A stretch of 38,877 nt of DNA from Chitinophaga pinensis (GTDB lineage: Bacteria > Bacteroidota > Bacteroidia > Chitinophagales > Chitinophagaceae), in NCBI GenBank assembly GCA_945870835.1, contig CAMBTV010000002.1:1-38877 (forward strand), in the 5' to 3' direction. Each line of letters opens with the position of its first letter. Within the stretch, counting starts at the first letter, position 1. The position numbers and the translations under genes were made by a program. The notes beneath the pieces were generated by a model that searched no databases, had not been told where the DNA came from, and saw nothing but the letters and a program-made list of their open reading frames with translations. This document shows, piece after piece, positions 1-7,369 of the stretch.

Positions 1-33
1 TCGTTCATTGGTTAATAGTTGCTTGATTGTTGC

Positions 34-41
34 TATTTTTG
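34..41 (+). promoter_or_regulatory. candidate -7 box (TATTTTTG) for the DUF6702 gene
   Basis: This matches the Bacteroidota sigma -7 consensus TAnnTTTG and lies 47 nt before the ATG at 89. No TTG stands at the usual 19-nt spacing upstream, so the call rests on one 8-mer in AT-rich DNA. Confidence 0.3.
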
Positions 42-88
42 TTTTCAAATATCCTTCATCGTGAGGGAAAAAGAAAAATATTATTTAA

Positions 89-589
89 ATGGCATCTATA
101 CTTTATAAATGGCTAATAGTTTTTGTTTTATCCAATTTTGGTAGGGATAATCATCCAATTTTTTTGAGTGTAACTGAATTAGAGCACAACGCTTCTGAAA
201 AGACAGTGGAAATTAGTTGTAAACTCTTTGTGGATGATTTTGAAAAGACACTGCGGAAAAAATACAATACAAAGGTTGATTTGCTAGATGCTAAGCTAAA
301 AAGTGAAATGAATCGAATAGTGAATGATTATATTCAAAAGCACTTTTCTGTATCAATTGGAGGTAAAAAAGTCAACTTACAATTTTTAGGCTTTGAAATT
401 CAAGAAGAGGGAGTCATTAGTTTTTTTGAGATAAAAAATGTATCTAAGATTGAAAATATTGAATTAGTGAATAATTTACTCTATGAATTCAACGCCCAGC
501 AAATGGGTATTGTTCATATTATGGTAAATGGAGTTCGTAAAAGTAGTAGACTAGATAACCCAAATGAAAAAGTTAGTTTTTCATTTTAG
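89..589 (+). CDS. DUF6702 family protein
   Basis: A 166-residue protein resembling the DUF6702 family of Bacteroidota. After a short hydrophobic N-terminus (residues 4-16, possibly a weak signal peptide or anchor) comes the family-like start NHPIFLSVTELEHN at about 21-34, followed by alternating short strands and lysine-rich helices. The function of the family is unknown to me; members are usually predicted to be exported. No catalytic motif is visible. The hydrophobic segment lacks a clear signal-peptidase site, so export is uncertain. The gene stands alone on the plus strand and converges on the CorC-like gene, with about 80 nt between the two stops and no obvious terminator hairpin. The start is the first ATG of the open frame. 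I am confident it is a real gene and moderately confident of the family. Confidence 0.8.
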   Translation: MASILYKWLIVFVLSNFGRDNHPIFLSVTELEHNASEKTVEISCKLFVDDFEKTLRKKYNTKVDLLDAKLKSEMNRIVNDYIQKHFSVSIGGKKVNLQFLGFEIQEEGVISFFEIKNVSKIENIELVNNLLYEFNAQQMGIVHIMVNGVRKSSRLDNPNEKVSFSF

Positions 590-671
590 AGCACCCACTA
601 AAAAAATGAATAGTTAAGATGGTGAGCTTAAAAGTATAAATAATTTGCTATTACAATTAGCCTTGGATTAA

Positions 672-1970
672 TTATTCCTCTAAGCTTTCTTTTAGTTCAT
701 CTGATATTTTGACAATTAATTTGTCGATTCGTTGACCATCCATGTCTACAATTTCAAATTCAAATCCACGCCATTCAAAGGTTTCTCCTGTAATAGGAAT
801 TCGCTCTAGTTCATGTAAAACAAAACCAGCGATGGTATCAAATTCGTGTTCACCTTCGTTCATCCATTCAGTTTTTTCGAATCGACTCAGAAAGTCATAG
901 AATGTAATTTGAGCATCCACTAAATAACTACCATCGTTGCGTTTCACAATTTCGTATTCTTCTTGACCAGTTTGAGGTACATCACCAACAATGGCTTCCA
1001 ATATATCATTGAGTGTTAGCATTCCTTCAAGGGTGCCATATTCATTAACGATAAAGCAGCTGTGAATTTTTGTTTGTTTTATTTTTTCGAGCACTTGGTA
1101 GGGGCTATTGTTTTCGGGAACAAATAAAGCTGGTTTAGCAAGATCTTTTAAAATAGTTGAGGGGGGTGCTTTCAATAAATCTTTTATATAGATGATGCCC
1201 TTAATATCGTCGACCGTTTTATCACATACAGGGTAAGTGGAATAGTTTATTTGATCATGTTGTTCAGTAATGGTTTGAACAGTATCAAGTATATCGAACC
1301 AAACGATTTCAGTTCGATGGGTCATGAGAGAAGTGATATTTCTGTCACCTAAATGAAAGACTCTTTCGATAATATCTTTTTCTTCCTCTTCGATTGTTCC
1401 ATGTTCACTTCCTTCAGTAATCATGGCTTTAATTTCTTCTTCTGTAATTGCATTGTCCCCGGAAGCTTTAATATTAAAAAGTTTGAAAATAATTTTTGTA
1501 ATATAATTTAATAACCAAACAATGGGATAAGCGAATGAGGATAAAAAATTCATTGGGCCAGCTACCACACGAGCAATTTTTTCTGCCCTAATTAACCCAA
1601 ATCTTTTAGGGACTAATTCTCCCAAAATAATAGATAAAAAGGTAACTATTATTACAATTAAAACGGTGGATAAGGTTTCTGCAAAGGGTTTAAAAAATTC
1701 TATTTTTTCAAGAAAAGGTTTCAAATCAGCGCTAAATTTTTCTCCAGAGTAAACACCCGTTAGGATGGATATTAGCGTAATGCCAATTTGTGCAGTCGAT
1801 AAAAATTTATCAGGATTTTCGGTAAGGTGTAAAGCTGCTTTTGCTTTAAGGTCACCTTTGTTACTCATGCTTTCTAGTCTACCTTTTCTAGCACTTACCA
1901 ATGCAATTTCACTCATTACAAACAGTCCATTTACTAATATCAATGCTAATAAAATAAATATTTCTGTCAT
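672..1970 (-). CDS. CNNM/HlyC-CorC family transporter-like membrane protein
   Basis: A 432-residue protein with the full layout of the CNNM/CorC ('hemolysin C-like') family. A DUF21/CNNM transmembrane domain spans about 1-190, with hydrophobic helices near 1-20, 60-80, 95-120 and 140-165. A CBS-domain pair follows at about 205-335, beginning near MTHRTEIVWFDI, and an acidic CorC/HlyC domain covers about 345-425. In characterised relatives the CBS pair binds nucleotides and the proteins act in Mg2+ (or Co2+) efflux or homeostasis. The Bacteroidota gliding protein GldE belongs to the same superfamily. Nothing in the sequence distinguishes an ion transporter from a GldE-like role, so I give no symbol. 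The ATG at 1970 begins a hydrophobic helix as expected. The gene lies 160 nt downstream of the PAP2 gene on the same strand. Confidence 0.88.
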   Translation of the reverse strand: MTEIFILLALILVNGLFVMSEIALVSARKGRLESMSNKGDLKAKAALHLTENPDKFLSTAQIGITLISILTGVYSGEKFSADLKPFLEKIEFFKPFAETLSTVLIVIIVTFLSIILGELVPKRFGLIRAEKIARVVAGPMNFLSSFAYPIVWLLNYITKIIFKLFNIKASGDNAITEEEIKAMITEGSEHGTIEEEEKDIIERVFHLGDRNITSLMTHRTEIVWFDILDTVQTITEQHDQINYSTYPVCDKTVDDIKGIIYIKDLLKAPPSTILKDLAKPALFVPENNSPYQVLEKIKQTKIHSCFIVNEYGTLEGMLTLNDILEAIVGDVPQTGQEEYEIVKRNDGSYLVDAQITFYDFLSRFEKTEWMNEGEHEFDTIAGFVLHELERIPITGETFEWRGFEFEIVDMDGQRIDKLIVKISDELKESLEE

Positions 1971-2130
1971 GATTTGTTTTTCTACAACCGCCGCTTTGTA
2001 TAACGATTGTTGTTACAAATATCTATATTCTATATTAAATCGCTGTTTTTTTAACTATTATAAATTTGACAATTGTATAATATCCTGTTTTTACACTTTG
2101 TTTTTTTAATATTTAAGTGCTTAAGTTTTG

Positions 2131-2733
2131 CTAATCCGAGCTTTGTTTAAAAGATTTCATAGTGTATGAATCTTTATTAAAAAGGCTGGATTTTAGGAGG
2201 TAGCAGGTAAAGTAGGCAACTAGGCAGCCTAATATAGCTCCACCTAATATATCCATTGGATAATGAACACCTATATATACTTGGGCGTAACTGATAAAAA
2301 AAGCCCATAGGAAGAATGGCCATAACTTATTGGCGAAGTATGTTTTTAAAGAATTAAATAAAAAGAAGGCTATTCCGAAATGATTGGCAGCATGGGAAGA
2401 GGTAAAACTTCCGTTTCTTGGGGCATAGTTTAATAAAAGCCTTACCATTCCATACATTTCAGGGTCTGAGCAGGGGCGAAGCCGATTAAAAAAAGGTTTG
2501 AAAAGGTGGCTGCTGATACTATCCGTAAGGGAAACTGTTAATATCATGAAAACAATGATCCATGCGCCTTGCTTTTTTAAATTAATAAGTAGAAACAAAA
2601 AGATAAATAAATATAAAGGAATCCATACCATTGGATTTCTTAGCCAAGGCAATATCCAGTCCAAAAACGAATTGGTAAATTGCCCATTGATCAAGTGGAA
2701 TAAGTATTTATCTAGCTTAATTATTGTTTGCAT
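2131..2733 (-). CDS. PAP2-family phosphatase (lipid phosphatase-like)
   Basis: A 200-residue integral membrane protein carrying the three PAP2 signature blocks. K79-x6-R86-P87 lies in KPFFNRLRP, the central SSH motif (residues 112-114) stands where PSGH is usual, and GVHYPMD gives H157 and D161. The arginine that usually precedes the last motif appears to be glutamine (Q151), a departure from the consensus. About five to six transmembrane helices are visible. The family removes phosphate from lipid phosphates or diphosphates such as undecaprenyl diphosphate or phosphatidylglycerol phosphate; the substrate cannot be read from sequence. It is the last gene of a GT39-GtrA-PAP2 run with a 22-nt gap to the GtrA-like gene. 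That context favours recycling of a polyprenyl carrier, which is inference. ATG start. Confidence 0.88.
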   Translation of the reverse strand: MQTIIKLDKYLFHLINGQFTNSFLDWILPWLRNPMVWIPLYLFIFLFLLINLKKQGAWIIVFMILTVSLTDSISSHLFKPFFNRLRPCSDPEMYGMVRLLLNYAPRNGSFTSSHAANHFGIAFFLFNSLKTYFANKLWPFFLWAFFISYAQVYIGVHYPMDILGGAILGCLVAYFTCYLLKSSLFNKDSYTMKSFKQSSD

Positions 2734-2755
2734 TTGAATAAATTAAGATGGCTAA

Positions 2756-3136
2756 TTATTTAAAAGTAAAATAAGTATTAGCAGAAAAATTCCATATGAA
2801 AACTAAAAGAATTGCTAGAAATTTTGCGAAATAAAAATTCATTTTTTTTTTCTTGTGAAAAAAATAAATAAACGAAGTATTGAGTGCCAGTCCTATGAGG
2901 CTGATCATCATGAATTTGGAAAATTCAGTAATCCATAATCGATTTACGCTCTCAAATGTCCAATGCCTATTGATCCAGTAGTTGCATACTACAGCTAGCA
3001 AAAAACCACAGCAATTGGCTATGTACTTATTCCATTTCAACTGCTCCTTTACAATCCAAGTAGTACCGAAATCTATCCCCATACCTAGTAAACCAGTGAG
3101 CCCAAATTTTATTAATTTATAGAACAATGAATACAT
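2756..3136 (-). CDS. GtrA family membrane protein
   Basis: A protein of about 126 residues with four transmembrane helices and the GtrA-family N-terminal signature KFGLTGLLGMGIDFG. Family members are thought to flip or present polyprenyl-phosphate-linked sugars across the inner membrane for envelope glycan modification. The open frame extends upstream to a TTG at 3184, but that would overlap the end of the GT39 gene (stop at 3162). I chose the ATG at 3136, 25 nt after that stop, because homologues begin just before the first helix. It sits between the GT39 glycosyltransferase and the PAP2 phosphatase on the same strand, the arrangement expected of a lipid-linked sugar module. Confidence 0.85.
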   Translation of the reverse strand: MYSLFYKLIKFGLTGLLGMGIDFGTTWIVKEQLKWNKYIANCCGFLLAVVCNYWINRHWTFESVNRLWITEFSKFMMISLIGLALNTSFIYFFHKKKKMNFYFAKFLAILLVFIWNFSANTYFTFK

Positions 3137-3161
3137 AATTAATTTATAAGGTTTTACTATC

Positions 3162-4814
3162 CTATCTAATCTTAGCAATCGCAAATGTATCCAATGTTTT
3201 GCTTCGAGATAGGTGGTTGAGAAATTGTATATTTAATTGGCTCACTCTGAACTGGGGAAATGTTTTTAAAATCGTTAAATGTGAGCTATCCTTTTTTAAT
3301 GCTCTTAGATCTCCAATACTAGCAAAATAGAACATTGGATTTTTCGTAGTAGAATCATAAGTAAAACGAGGATTGTTATTATAAATAACTTTTCCTTTAT
3401 AATAAAAATGAAAAGAGGAGGAGCCTGACTTACTAAAGGTTATGGGTTCACTAATGTGATTTAGATTGAGCCATTTTGCTGCCATCATTCCGGATTGGTA
3501 TTGAAGTAAGGAAGGATAGAAAAGGCAATTCAGAAATATTGAAAGTATTAAAGCGAATCCAATATTTTTTACTGCGATAGCGGTTAGCAAATTTTCTGAT
3601 TTGTAACAAAATATACAAGTCAAAGCAATGCCAATTGTAATTACAAACCAACTGATTGAATCAAATTGGTAGGTAACAATGATCCAGGTAATCGAGATAA
3701 TAAGCAATAGGATCAGAAAGCTTTGGAAGAGATTTATTTTTCGCAGTATTTTTTCAGTAGCGACTTCGATCATATAGAAAGCCGAAATAATTGCAAAGTG
3801 AGGGAAAATGGATACAATATAATGAGGTAGCTGAAATTTTGACAAAGAAAACATGAGAAATGATATCATTGCGCTACCACCAATTATCCAACTTAGATTG
3901 TTGGAAGTAGATATATTTTTTCTACTAAATATTTTAAAGACAGCTATTATTAGAAGTATTGACCAAGGTAGAAATGCCCATAAAGTAGTATGCGTAAAAA
4001 ATGTTAAGTCTCCAGACCCCTTGATAGGGCCATTGTTGAAAAAACGACCAAACTGGCTGTCCCAAAAAAAGAAGCGTAAGCCTGATACATGCGTACCGCC
4101 AAAAATTAATTTTTCAGGATGAAGGTCGAATTGTGTATAAAGTGCATAGAGCTCAGGTAAAATAAAAATTAGTGTTAATAGAATAAGTAGGTACCATTTA
4201 GGGTTTAAAAATTCATGCCATTGTTTTGTTTTAATCCAATAAATTATAAAACCGGAAGCAAATATGACGGTAGAAAAAATTCCTTTCGTCATTATTGCGC
4301 AAGCACAAAATAATGCTGCAGCCAATAAATGCCAGCACCAATTTTTGTTAAGTGCTTTATACAAGTGGTAGGTTGCGCCAATAATAAATGCCGTCAAGTA
4401 TATCTCTACTTTACCATCAAAATTGCAGATAACAGTGTGCAACGCAGTAGCATAAATTAGAGTAGCTAGTTGTGCTATTTTTTGAGAATAAAGGGATGCG
4501 GACAGTTTATAACAATAAAAAATAGATACAATAAAAAAAAGGAAGGAAGGTAATTTATAAGAGAAGGCAGAGATTCCAAATAATTTAAAACTGCCGGCTG
4601 CTAGCCAAAAGGGAAGGTGAGGTTTGTCAAGCCATTCAGCTCCTTCTGCCCAAAGGTAAAGCCAATTATCACCTCCTTCAATTTGTTTGGAAATAGAAGC
4701 ATAGAGCGCACCATCTATTTCCATGATATCATTAAATAAACCTAAGGCATTTAAAAAAATAACGATTGCAAGGAACAGTAAAAAAGTAGCTTTAGTTGTA
4801 AAGTCTTTTTCCAA
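3162..4814 (-). CDS. GT39-like (ArnT/PMT-type) membrane glycosyltransferase
   Basis: A 550-residue integral membrane protein with about a dozen hydrophobic helices and the features of ArnT/dolichyl-phosphate-mannose transferase-like enzymes. An acidic loop after the first helix reads MEIDGALYASIS (about 31-42), followed by a DKPHLPFW motif typical of the superfamily. Such enzymes transfer a sugar from a polyprenyl-phosphate donor to lipid A, protein or another envelope acceptor on the periplasmic face. The acceptor cannot be inferred. The only usable start is a TTG at 4814: no in-frame ATG lies between it and the upstream stop, and the first internal Met falls after helix 1. It is the first gene of the GT39-GtrA-PAP2 run. 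A TAnnTTTG box lies 22 nt upstream. Confidence 0.85.
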   Translation of the reverse strand: MEKDFTTKATFLLFLAIVIFLNALGLFNDIMEIDGALYASISKQIEGGDNWLYLWAEGAEWLDKPHLPFWLAAGSFKLFGISAFSYKLPSFLFFIVSIFYCYKLSASLYSQKIAQLATLIYATALHTVICNFDGKVEIYLTAFIIGATYHLYKALNKNWCWHLLAAALFCACAIMTKGIFSTVIFASGFIIYWIKTKQWHEFLNPKWYLLILLTLIFILPELYALYTQFDLHPEKLIFGGTHVSGLRFFFWDSQFGRFFNNGPIKGSGDLTFFTHTTLWAFLPWSILLIIAVFKIFSRKNISTSNNLSWIIGGSAMISFLMFSLSKFQLPHYIVSIFPHFAIISAFYMIEVATEKILRKINLFQSFLILLLIISITWIIVTYQFDSISWFVITIGIALTCIFCYKSENLLTAIAVKNIGFALILSIFLNCLFYPSLLQYQSGMMAAKWLNLNHISEPITFSKSGSSSFHFYYKGKVIYNNNPRFTYDSTTKNPMFYFASIGDLRALKKDSSHLTILKTFPQFRVSQLNIQFLNHLSRSKTLDTFAIAKIR

Positions 4815-4836
4815 GTAATTAATTTTTATATTTTGC

Positions 4837-4844
4837 CAAAGTTA
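4837..4844 (-). promoter_or_regulatory. candidate -7 box (TAACTTTG) for the GT39-GtrA-PAP2 cassette
   Basis: Read on the minus strand, this matches TAnnTTTG exactly and lies 22 nt before the TTG start of the GT39 gene. No TTG stands at a 19-nt spacing, so support is partial. Confidence 0.42.
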
Positions 4845-4889
4845 GCTATAAAATTTATAAGGTGAATATAGCTGACTTGAGGGCAAATT

Positions 4890-5636
4890 TTAAATACTTA
4901 TTTTTTCTGCAATTAAAATTAGTCTAGGTGATGTAATCTCATGATAGGTAGATAAATTGTAATCACCCAATACTTCTTTTATTTGTAAACCTTGTTGGGA
5001 GAACATCTTTTCAAAATCAGCTAAATTAAATTTGGCTACTTGCTCTGTAAAAATGAACGGTTCATTATACTGTTGATCTTCCACTACAATTTTTTTATAA
5101 AAGTAATTTTGGTCCATCCATTTGGTTATAAAATAATTTACCCCATCTATTGTTTTTTCAATCTCTTTTTCTTCGTTCGCTTCTACAAACGGGGGGTTAA
5201 GGTAATCCAATACAAAAAATCCATTTTGTTTTAGTGATTTTGAGATCGTCCTTATGGTATCGTTGTGTTCTTTGGAAGTTTTGAAGTATCCGAAACTTGT
5301 AAAAAAATTAAAGGCTAAGTCAAAGTAATTAATCCAAAAAGGAAGGCGCATATCGTGCTTGTAAAAGTGAAGGTTTTCTTTTTCATATTTTAGCGCCTCG
5401 ATAATACTTTCTTCACTAAGGTCAATACCGGTTACATCCATTTTTTTTTGAGAAAGATGAATGGCATGTCTTCCTTTTCCACAGGCAATATCAAGTATTT
5501 TTGAATTACTTACCGGCTGTAAGTGATTGATAAGTTGATCAATAAAATGAGCGGCTTCGTCTTCGTCCCTTTTGATGTAGAGTTGATGATAATAAGGTGA
5601 GTTGAACCAATCTTTAAACCACGATCGGTCTTTCAT
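4890..5636 (-). CDS. class I SAM-dependent methyltransferase
   Basis: A 248-residue soluble protein with a Rossmann-type methyltransferase fold. Motif I reads ILDIACGKGRHAIHLS at about 47-62, an acidic strand end VTGIDLSEES follows at about 70-79, and a post-motif LDYLNPPF segment lies at about 144-151. Both the substrate and the methylated product are unknown. It is the last gene of a minus-strand series (membrane protein, SurE, small membrane protein, methyltransferase) with 19 nt to the preceding gene, so co-transcription is likely. The ATG at 5636 gives an N-terminus typical of this family (KDWFNSPYYHQLY). Confidence is high for the fold and low for any specific reaction. Confidence 0.85.
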   Translation of the reverse strand: MKDRSWFKDWFNSPYYHQLYIKRDEDEAAHFIDQLINHLQPVSNSKILDIACGKGRHAIHLSQKKMDVTGIDLSEESIIEALKYEKENLHFYKHDMRLPFWINYFDLAFNFFTSFGYFKTSKEHNDTIRTISKSLKQNGFFVLDYLNPPFVEANEEKEIEKTIDGVNYFITKWMDQNYFYKKIVVEDQQYNEPFIFTEQVAKFNLADFEKMFSQQGLQIKEVLGDYNLSTYHEITSPRLILIAEKISI

Positions 5637-5655
5637 ATATAACTAGATTAAAGGG

Positions 5656-5964
5656 TTATCCAAAAAATTTGACACACAATGCTATTGAAGCATATACAAC
5701 CGTAACCCAAAAAATACCTTTTGCAGTTTTATCGATTCTAGCATTTACGAATAAGGTAAACAGTAGTGCATTTGCAAAAAGAGATACGCTGATCCAAGCA
5801 GTTATCAAGTTGTGATTCATGGTCATCCATTGATACATTTCCTTCAACGTGAAGTTATTGTATTTTAAAAATTTAAAAATAGAAAACCCAATCATAGGAC
5901 CGATGAGTCCTAATAGAATTCCTAGCAAGAAATTATCTTTTTTAAAGGTTATTTTATTTTCCAA
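5656..5964 (-). CDS. small three-helix membrane protein, unknown function
   Basis: A 102-residue protein with three predicted transmembrane helices (about 12-31, 50-71 and 80-100) and a lysine-rich cytoplasmic N-terminus. I do not recognise a named family. The only usable start is a TTG at 5964 that lies inside the 3' end of surE, giving a 16-nt overlap and suggesting translational coupling. The next internal Met would remove most of the first helix. From memory, Bacteroidota often carry a similar small protein between surE and lpxB; here the following gene is a methyltransferase instead. It is likely real because the frame is open over its whole length, hydrophobicity is patterned, and it is packed tightly between neighbours. 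Confidence 0.7.
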   Translation of the reverse strand: MENKITFKKDNFLLGILLGLIGPMIGFSIFKFLKYNNFTLKEMYQWMTMNHNLITAWISVSLFANALLFTLFVNARIDKTAKGIFWVTVVYASIALCVKFFG

Positions 5965-6731
5965 TTTTTTTCTAATGCTTGTTTGAGTTTATAATTTGTT
6001 AAATCAAATTGAATAGGAACTATGCTTACATAATTATTTTCAAGTGCCCATACATCGGTATCTTTTCCTTTATCCATATTTACAAATTTACCTGTAAGCC
6101 AGTAATATTTTTTGCCTTGAGGGTCTTTGCGTTCTTTAAACTCTTCTTCATATTTTGCATAGGCCTGTCTGCAAATTTTAATCCCTTTAATTTGTTTAAC
6201 TGGTACTGAAGGGATGTTAATATTTAATAGCATATGCTTATCCATTTTCTTAAGAAGAATGCTACTTACTATTTTTGTTACATAATGTTTTGCAGGTCCA
6301 AAGTCGGCTTCATAATTGTAGTTCAACAATGAAAATCCAATGCTAGGGATACTTTCAATAGAAGCCTCCATTGCGGCACTCATGGTTCCGCTATAAATAA
6401 CATTGATAGAATGGTTTGCACCGTGATTGATACCACTTAAGCACAGATCTGGCTTACGATGTAAAATTTTGTCTACTGCTAGCTTCACACAGTCAACGGG
6501 TGTTCCACTGGTTTGCCAGGATTCTACGCCATCAAAAAGATCTATTTTGTTCATTCGCAACGGCTGACCAATTGTAATCGCATGCCCCATAGCACTCTGG
6601 GGTTTATCGGGGGCTACAACTACTATTTTGCCTAGTCCTTTTACCGCTTCTACTAAATTACGAATACCTGGTGCAGTTATACCATCATCATTGGTAATTA
6701 GTATAGTAGGTAATGCGGTTGATTTTGCCAT
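5949..6731 (-). CDS. surE: 5'/3'-nucleotidase SurE
   Basis: A 260-residue SurE-family metal-dependent nucleoside monophosphate phosphatase. The N-terminal metal site ITNDDGITAPGI has the Asp pair at 15-16. The second signature, SGINHGANHSINVIYSGTM, supplies the conserved Asn and Ser/Thr residues. The length matches the family (about 250-260). The enzyme dephosphorylates nucleoside 5'- or 3'-monophosphates in the cytoplasm and is linked to stationary-phase survival and nucleotide turnover. The ATG at 6731 begins a few residues before the beta-strand of the metal site. It is second in a minus-strand operon, 29 nt after a four-helix membrane protein, and its last codons overlap the start of the small membrane protein. 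Confidence 0.96.
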   Translation of the reverse strand: MAKSTALPTILITNDDGITAPGIRNLVEAVKGLGKIVVVAPDKPQSAMGHAITIGQPLRMNKIDLFDGVESWQTSGTPVDCVKLAVDKILHRKPDLCLSGINHGANHSINVIYSGTMSAAMEASIESIPSIGFSLLNYNYEADFGPAKHYVTKIVSSILLKKMDKHMLLNINIPSVPVKQIKGIKICRQAYAKYEEEFKERKDPQGKKYYWLTGKFVNMDKGKDTDVWALENNYVSIVPIQFDLTNYKLKQALEKNWKIK

Positions 6732-6760
6732 ATTTTAAAACTGTTTATTTAAATCAAAAA

Positions 6761-7222
6761 TTAATTAAACCATCTGAAGTAGGGTCTTCCAATCAACTGT
6801 CGAAAAGGCCACGGAATAGATATAACAATTAGTAACAGTGCAATACCAAAGAAAATCAACATGCGTTTATGTTTAGCATTATCGGTTTGAGCACTTTTAA
6901 CTTTAGCTCTTCCTATGTGAACGAGAATCCAGGCTAATATAAGCAAGGTCGTATGTTCCATTGTAAAAAAACGGTTGATGGGGTCTTTCATATTATTTCC
7001 TAAATCTTTCAGACGGTCAAACCATCCGTTGGTATAATATAAAACCAATCCGATCAGCAGTTGGATGTCACAACTGATCATGAAAAATAAATTACTTCTG
7101 TTATCATTGGATGAATACGTTCTTTTCGAGAAATAACCAGTCAAGGCATTTATCAATGTCCATAGGCCTAAAATCAAAACAGCCCAACGAAATAGGCTAT
7201 GTAATATTAATATTGTTTGCAT
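6761..7222 (-). CDS. four-helix membrane protein, cytochrome b-like helix pattern
   Basis: A 153-residue integral membrane protein with four predicted helices (about 4-28, 44-64, 88-105 and 118-138). From memory, similar Bacteroidota proteins are often labelled 'cytochrome B' without direct evidence. Several histidines lie in or next to helices: H8 in helix 1, H90 and H102 in helix 3, and H118 before helix 4. That makes haem binding conceivable but unproven. It heads the surE operon with 29 nt to surE, and a TAnnTTTG box lies 11 nt before its ATG. Function unknown. Confidence 0.78.
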   Translation of the reverse strand: MQTILILHSLFRWAVLILGLWTLINALTGYFSKRTYSSNDNRSNLFFMISCDIQLLIGLVLYYTNGWFDRLKDLGNNMKDPINRFFTMEHTTLLILAWILVHIGRAKVKSAQTDNAKHKRMLIFFGIALLLIVISIPWPFRQLIGRPYFRWFN

Positions 7223-7233
7223 GAGTTTTTTTA

Positions 7234-7241
7234 CAAAAGTA
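7234..7241 (-). promoter_or_regulatory. candidate -7 box (TACTTTTG) for the surE operon
   Basis: The minus-strand sequence matches TAnnTTTG and ends 11 nt before the ATG of the four-helix membrane protein gene. I see no clear -33 TTG at 18-21 nt upstream. Confidence 0.45.
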
Positions 7242-7316
7242 AGGACTAGCCCGTTGATCTTTTAAAATTTGTTAGTGCATGAAAAATTATAAATAGATAA
7301 ATAAAAAATAAAAATA

Positions 7317-7347
7317 TTTGGAATAACTAAAAAAGTTAGTATATTTG
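7317..7347 (+). promoter_or_regulatory. Bacteroidota-type promoter of the LexA-like gene
   Basis: A -33 element TTTG at 7317-7320 is followed after exactly 19 nt by TATATTTG at 7340-7347, an exact match to TAnnTTTG. This is the best-formed promoter in the window. Transcription would start at about 7351-7354, giving a leader of roughly 16-19 nt before the ATG at 7370. Confidence 0.75.
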
Positions 7348-7363
7348 TACTAATCAAATTAGT
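7326..7363. promoter_or_regulatory. two identical operator-like dyads, ACTAA-N5-TTAGT
   Basis: Two perfect inverted repeats with the same arms and spacer length lie at 7326-7340 (spacer AAAAG) and 7349-7363 (spacer TCAAA). Their centres are 23 bp apart and only 8 bp separate them. The -7 box occupies the space between them and touches the first. The layout is what is expected of a repressor that blocks its own promoter, and the adjacent gene encodes an HTH repressor. Autoregulation is inferred. Confidence 0.68.
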
Positions 7364-7369
7364 TATACT

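Noticed and set aside
1765-2109. Plus-strand open frame of 114 codons across the start of the CorC-like gene
   Set aside because: It lies mostly antisense to a strongly supported CNNM/CorC gene and shows no domain or plausible coding pattern.
3136-3184. TTG at 3184 as the GtrA start
   Set aside because: It would overlap the GT39 gene and add 16 basic residues not expected in the family; the ATG at 3136 fits better.
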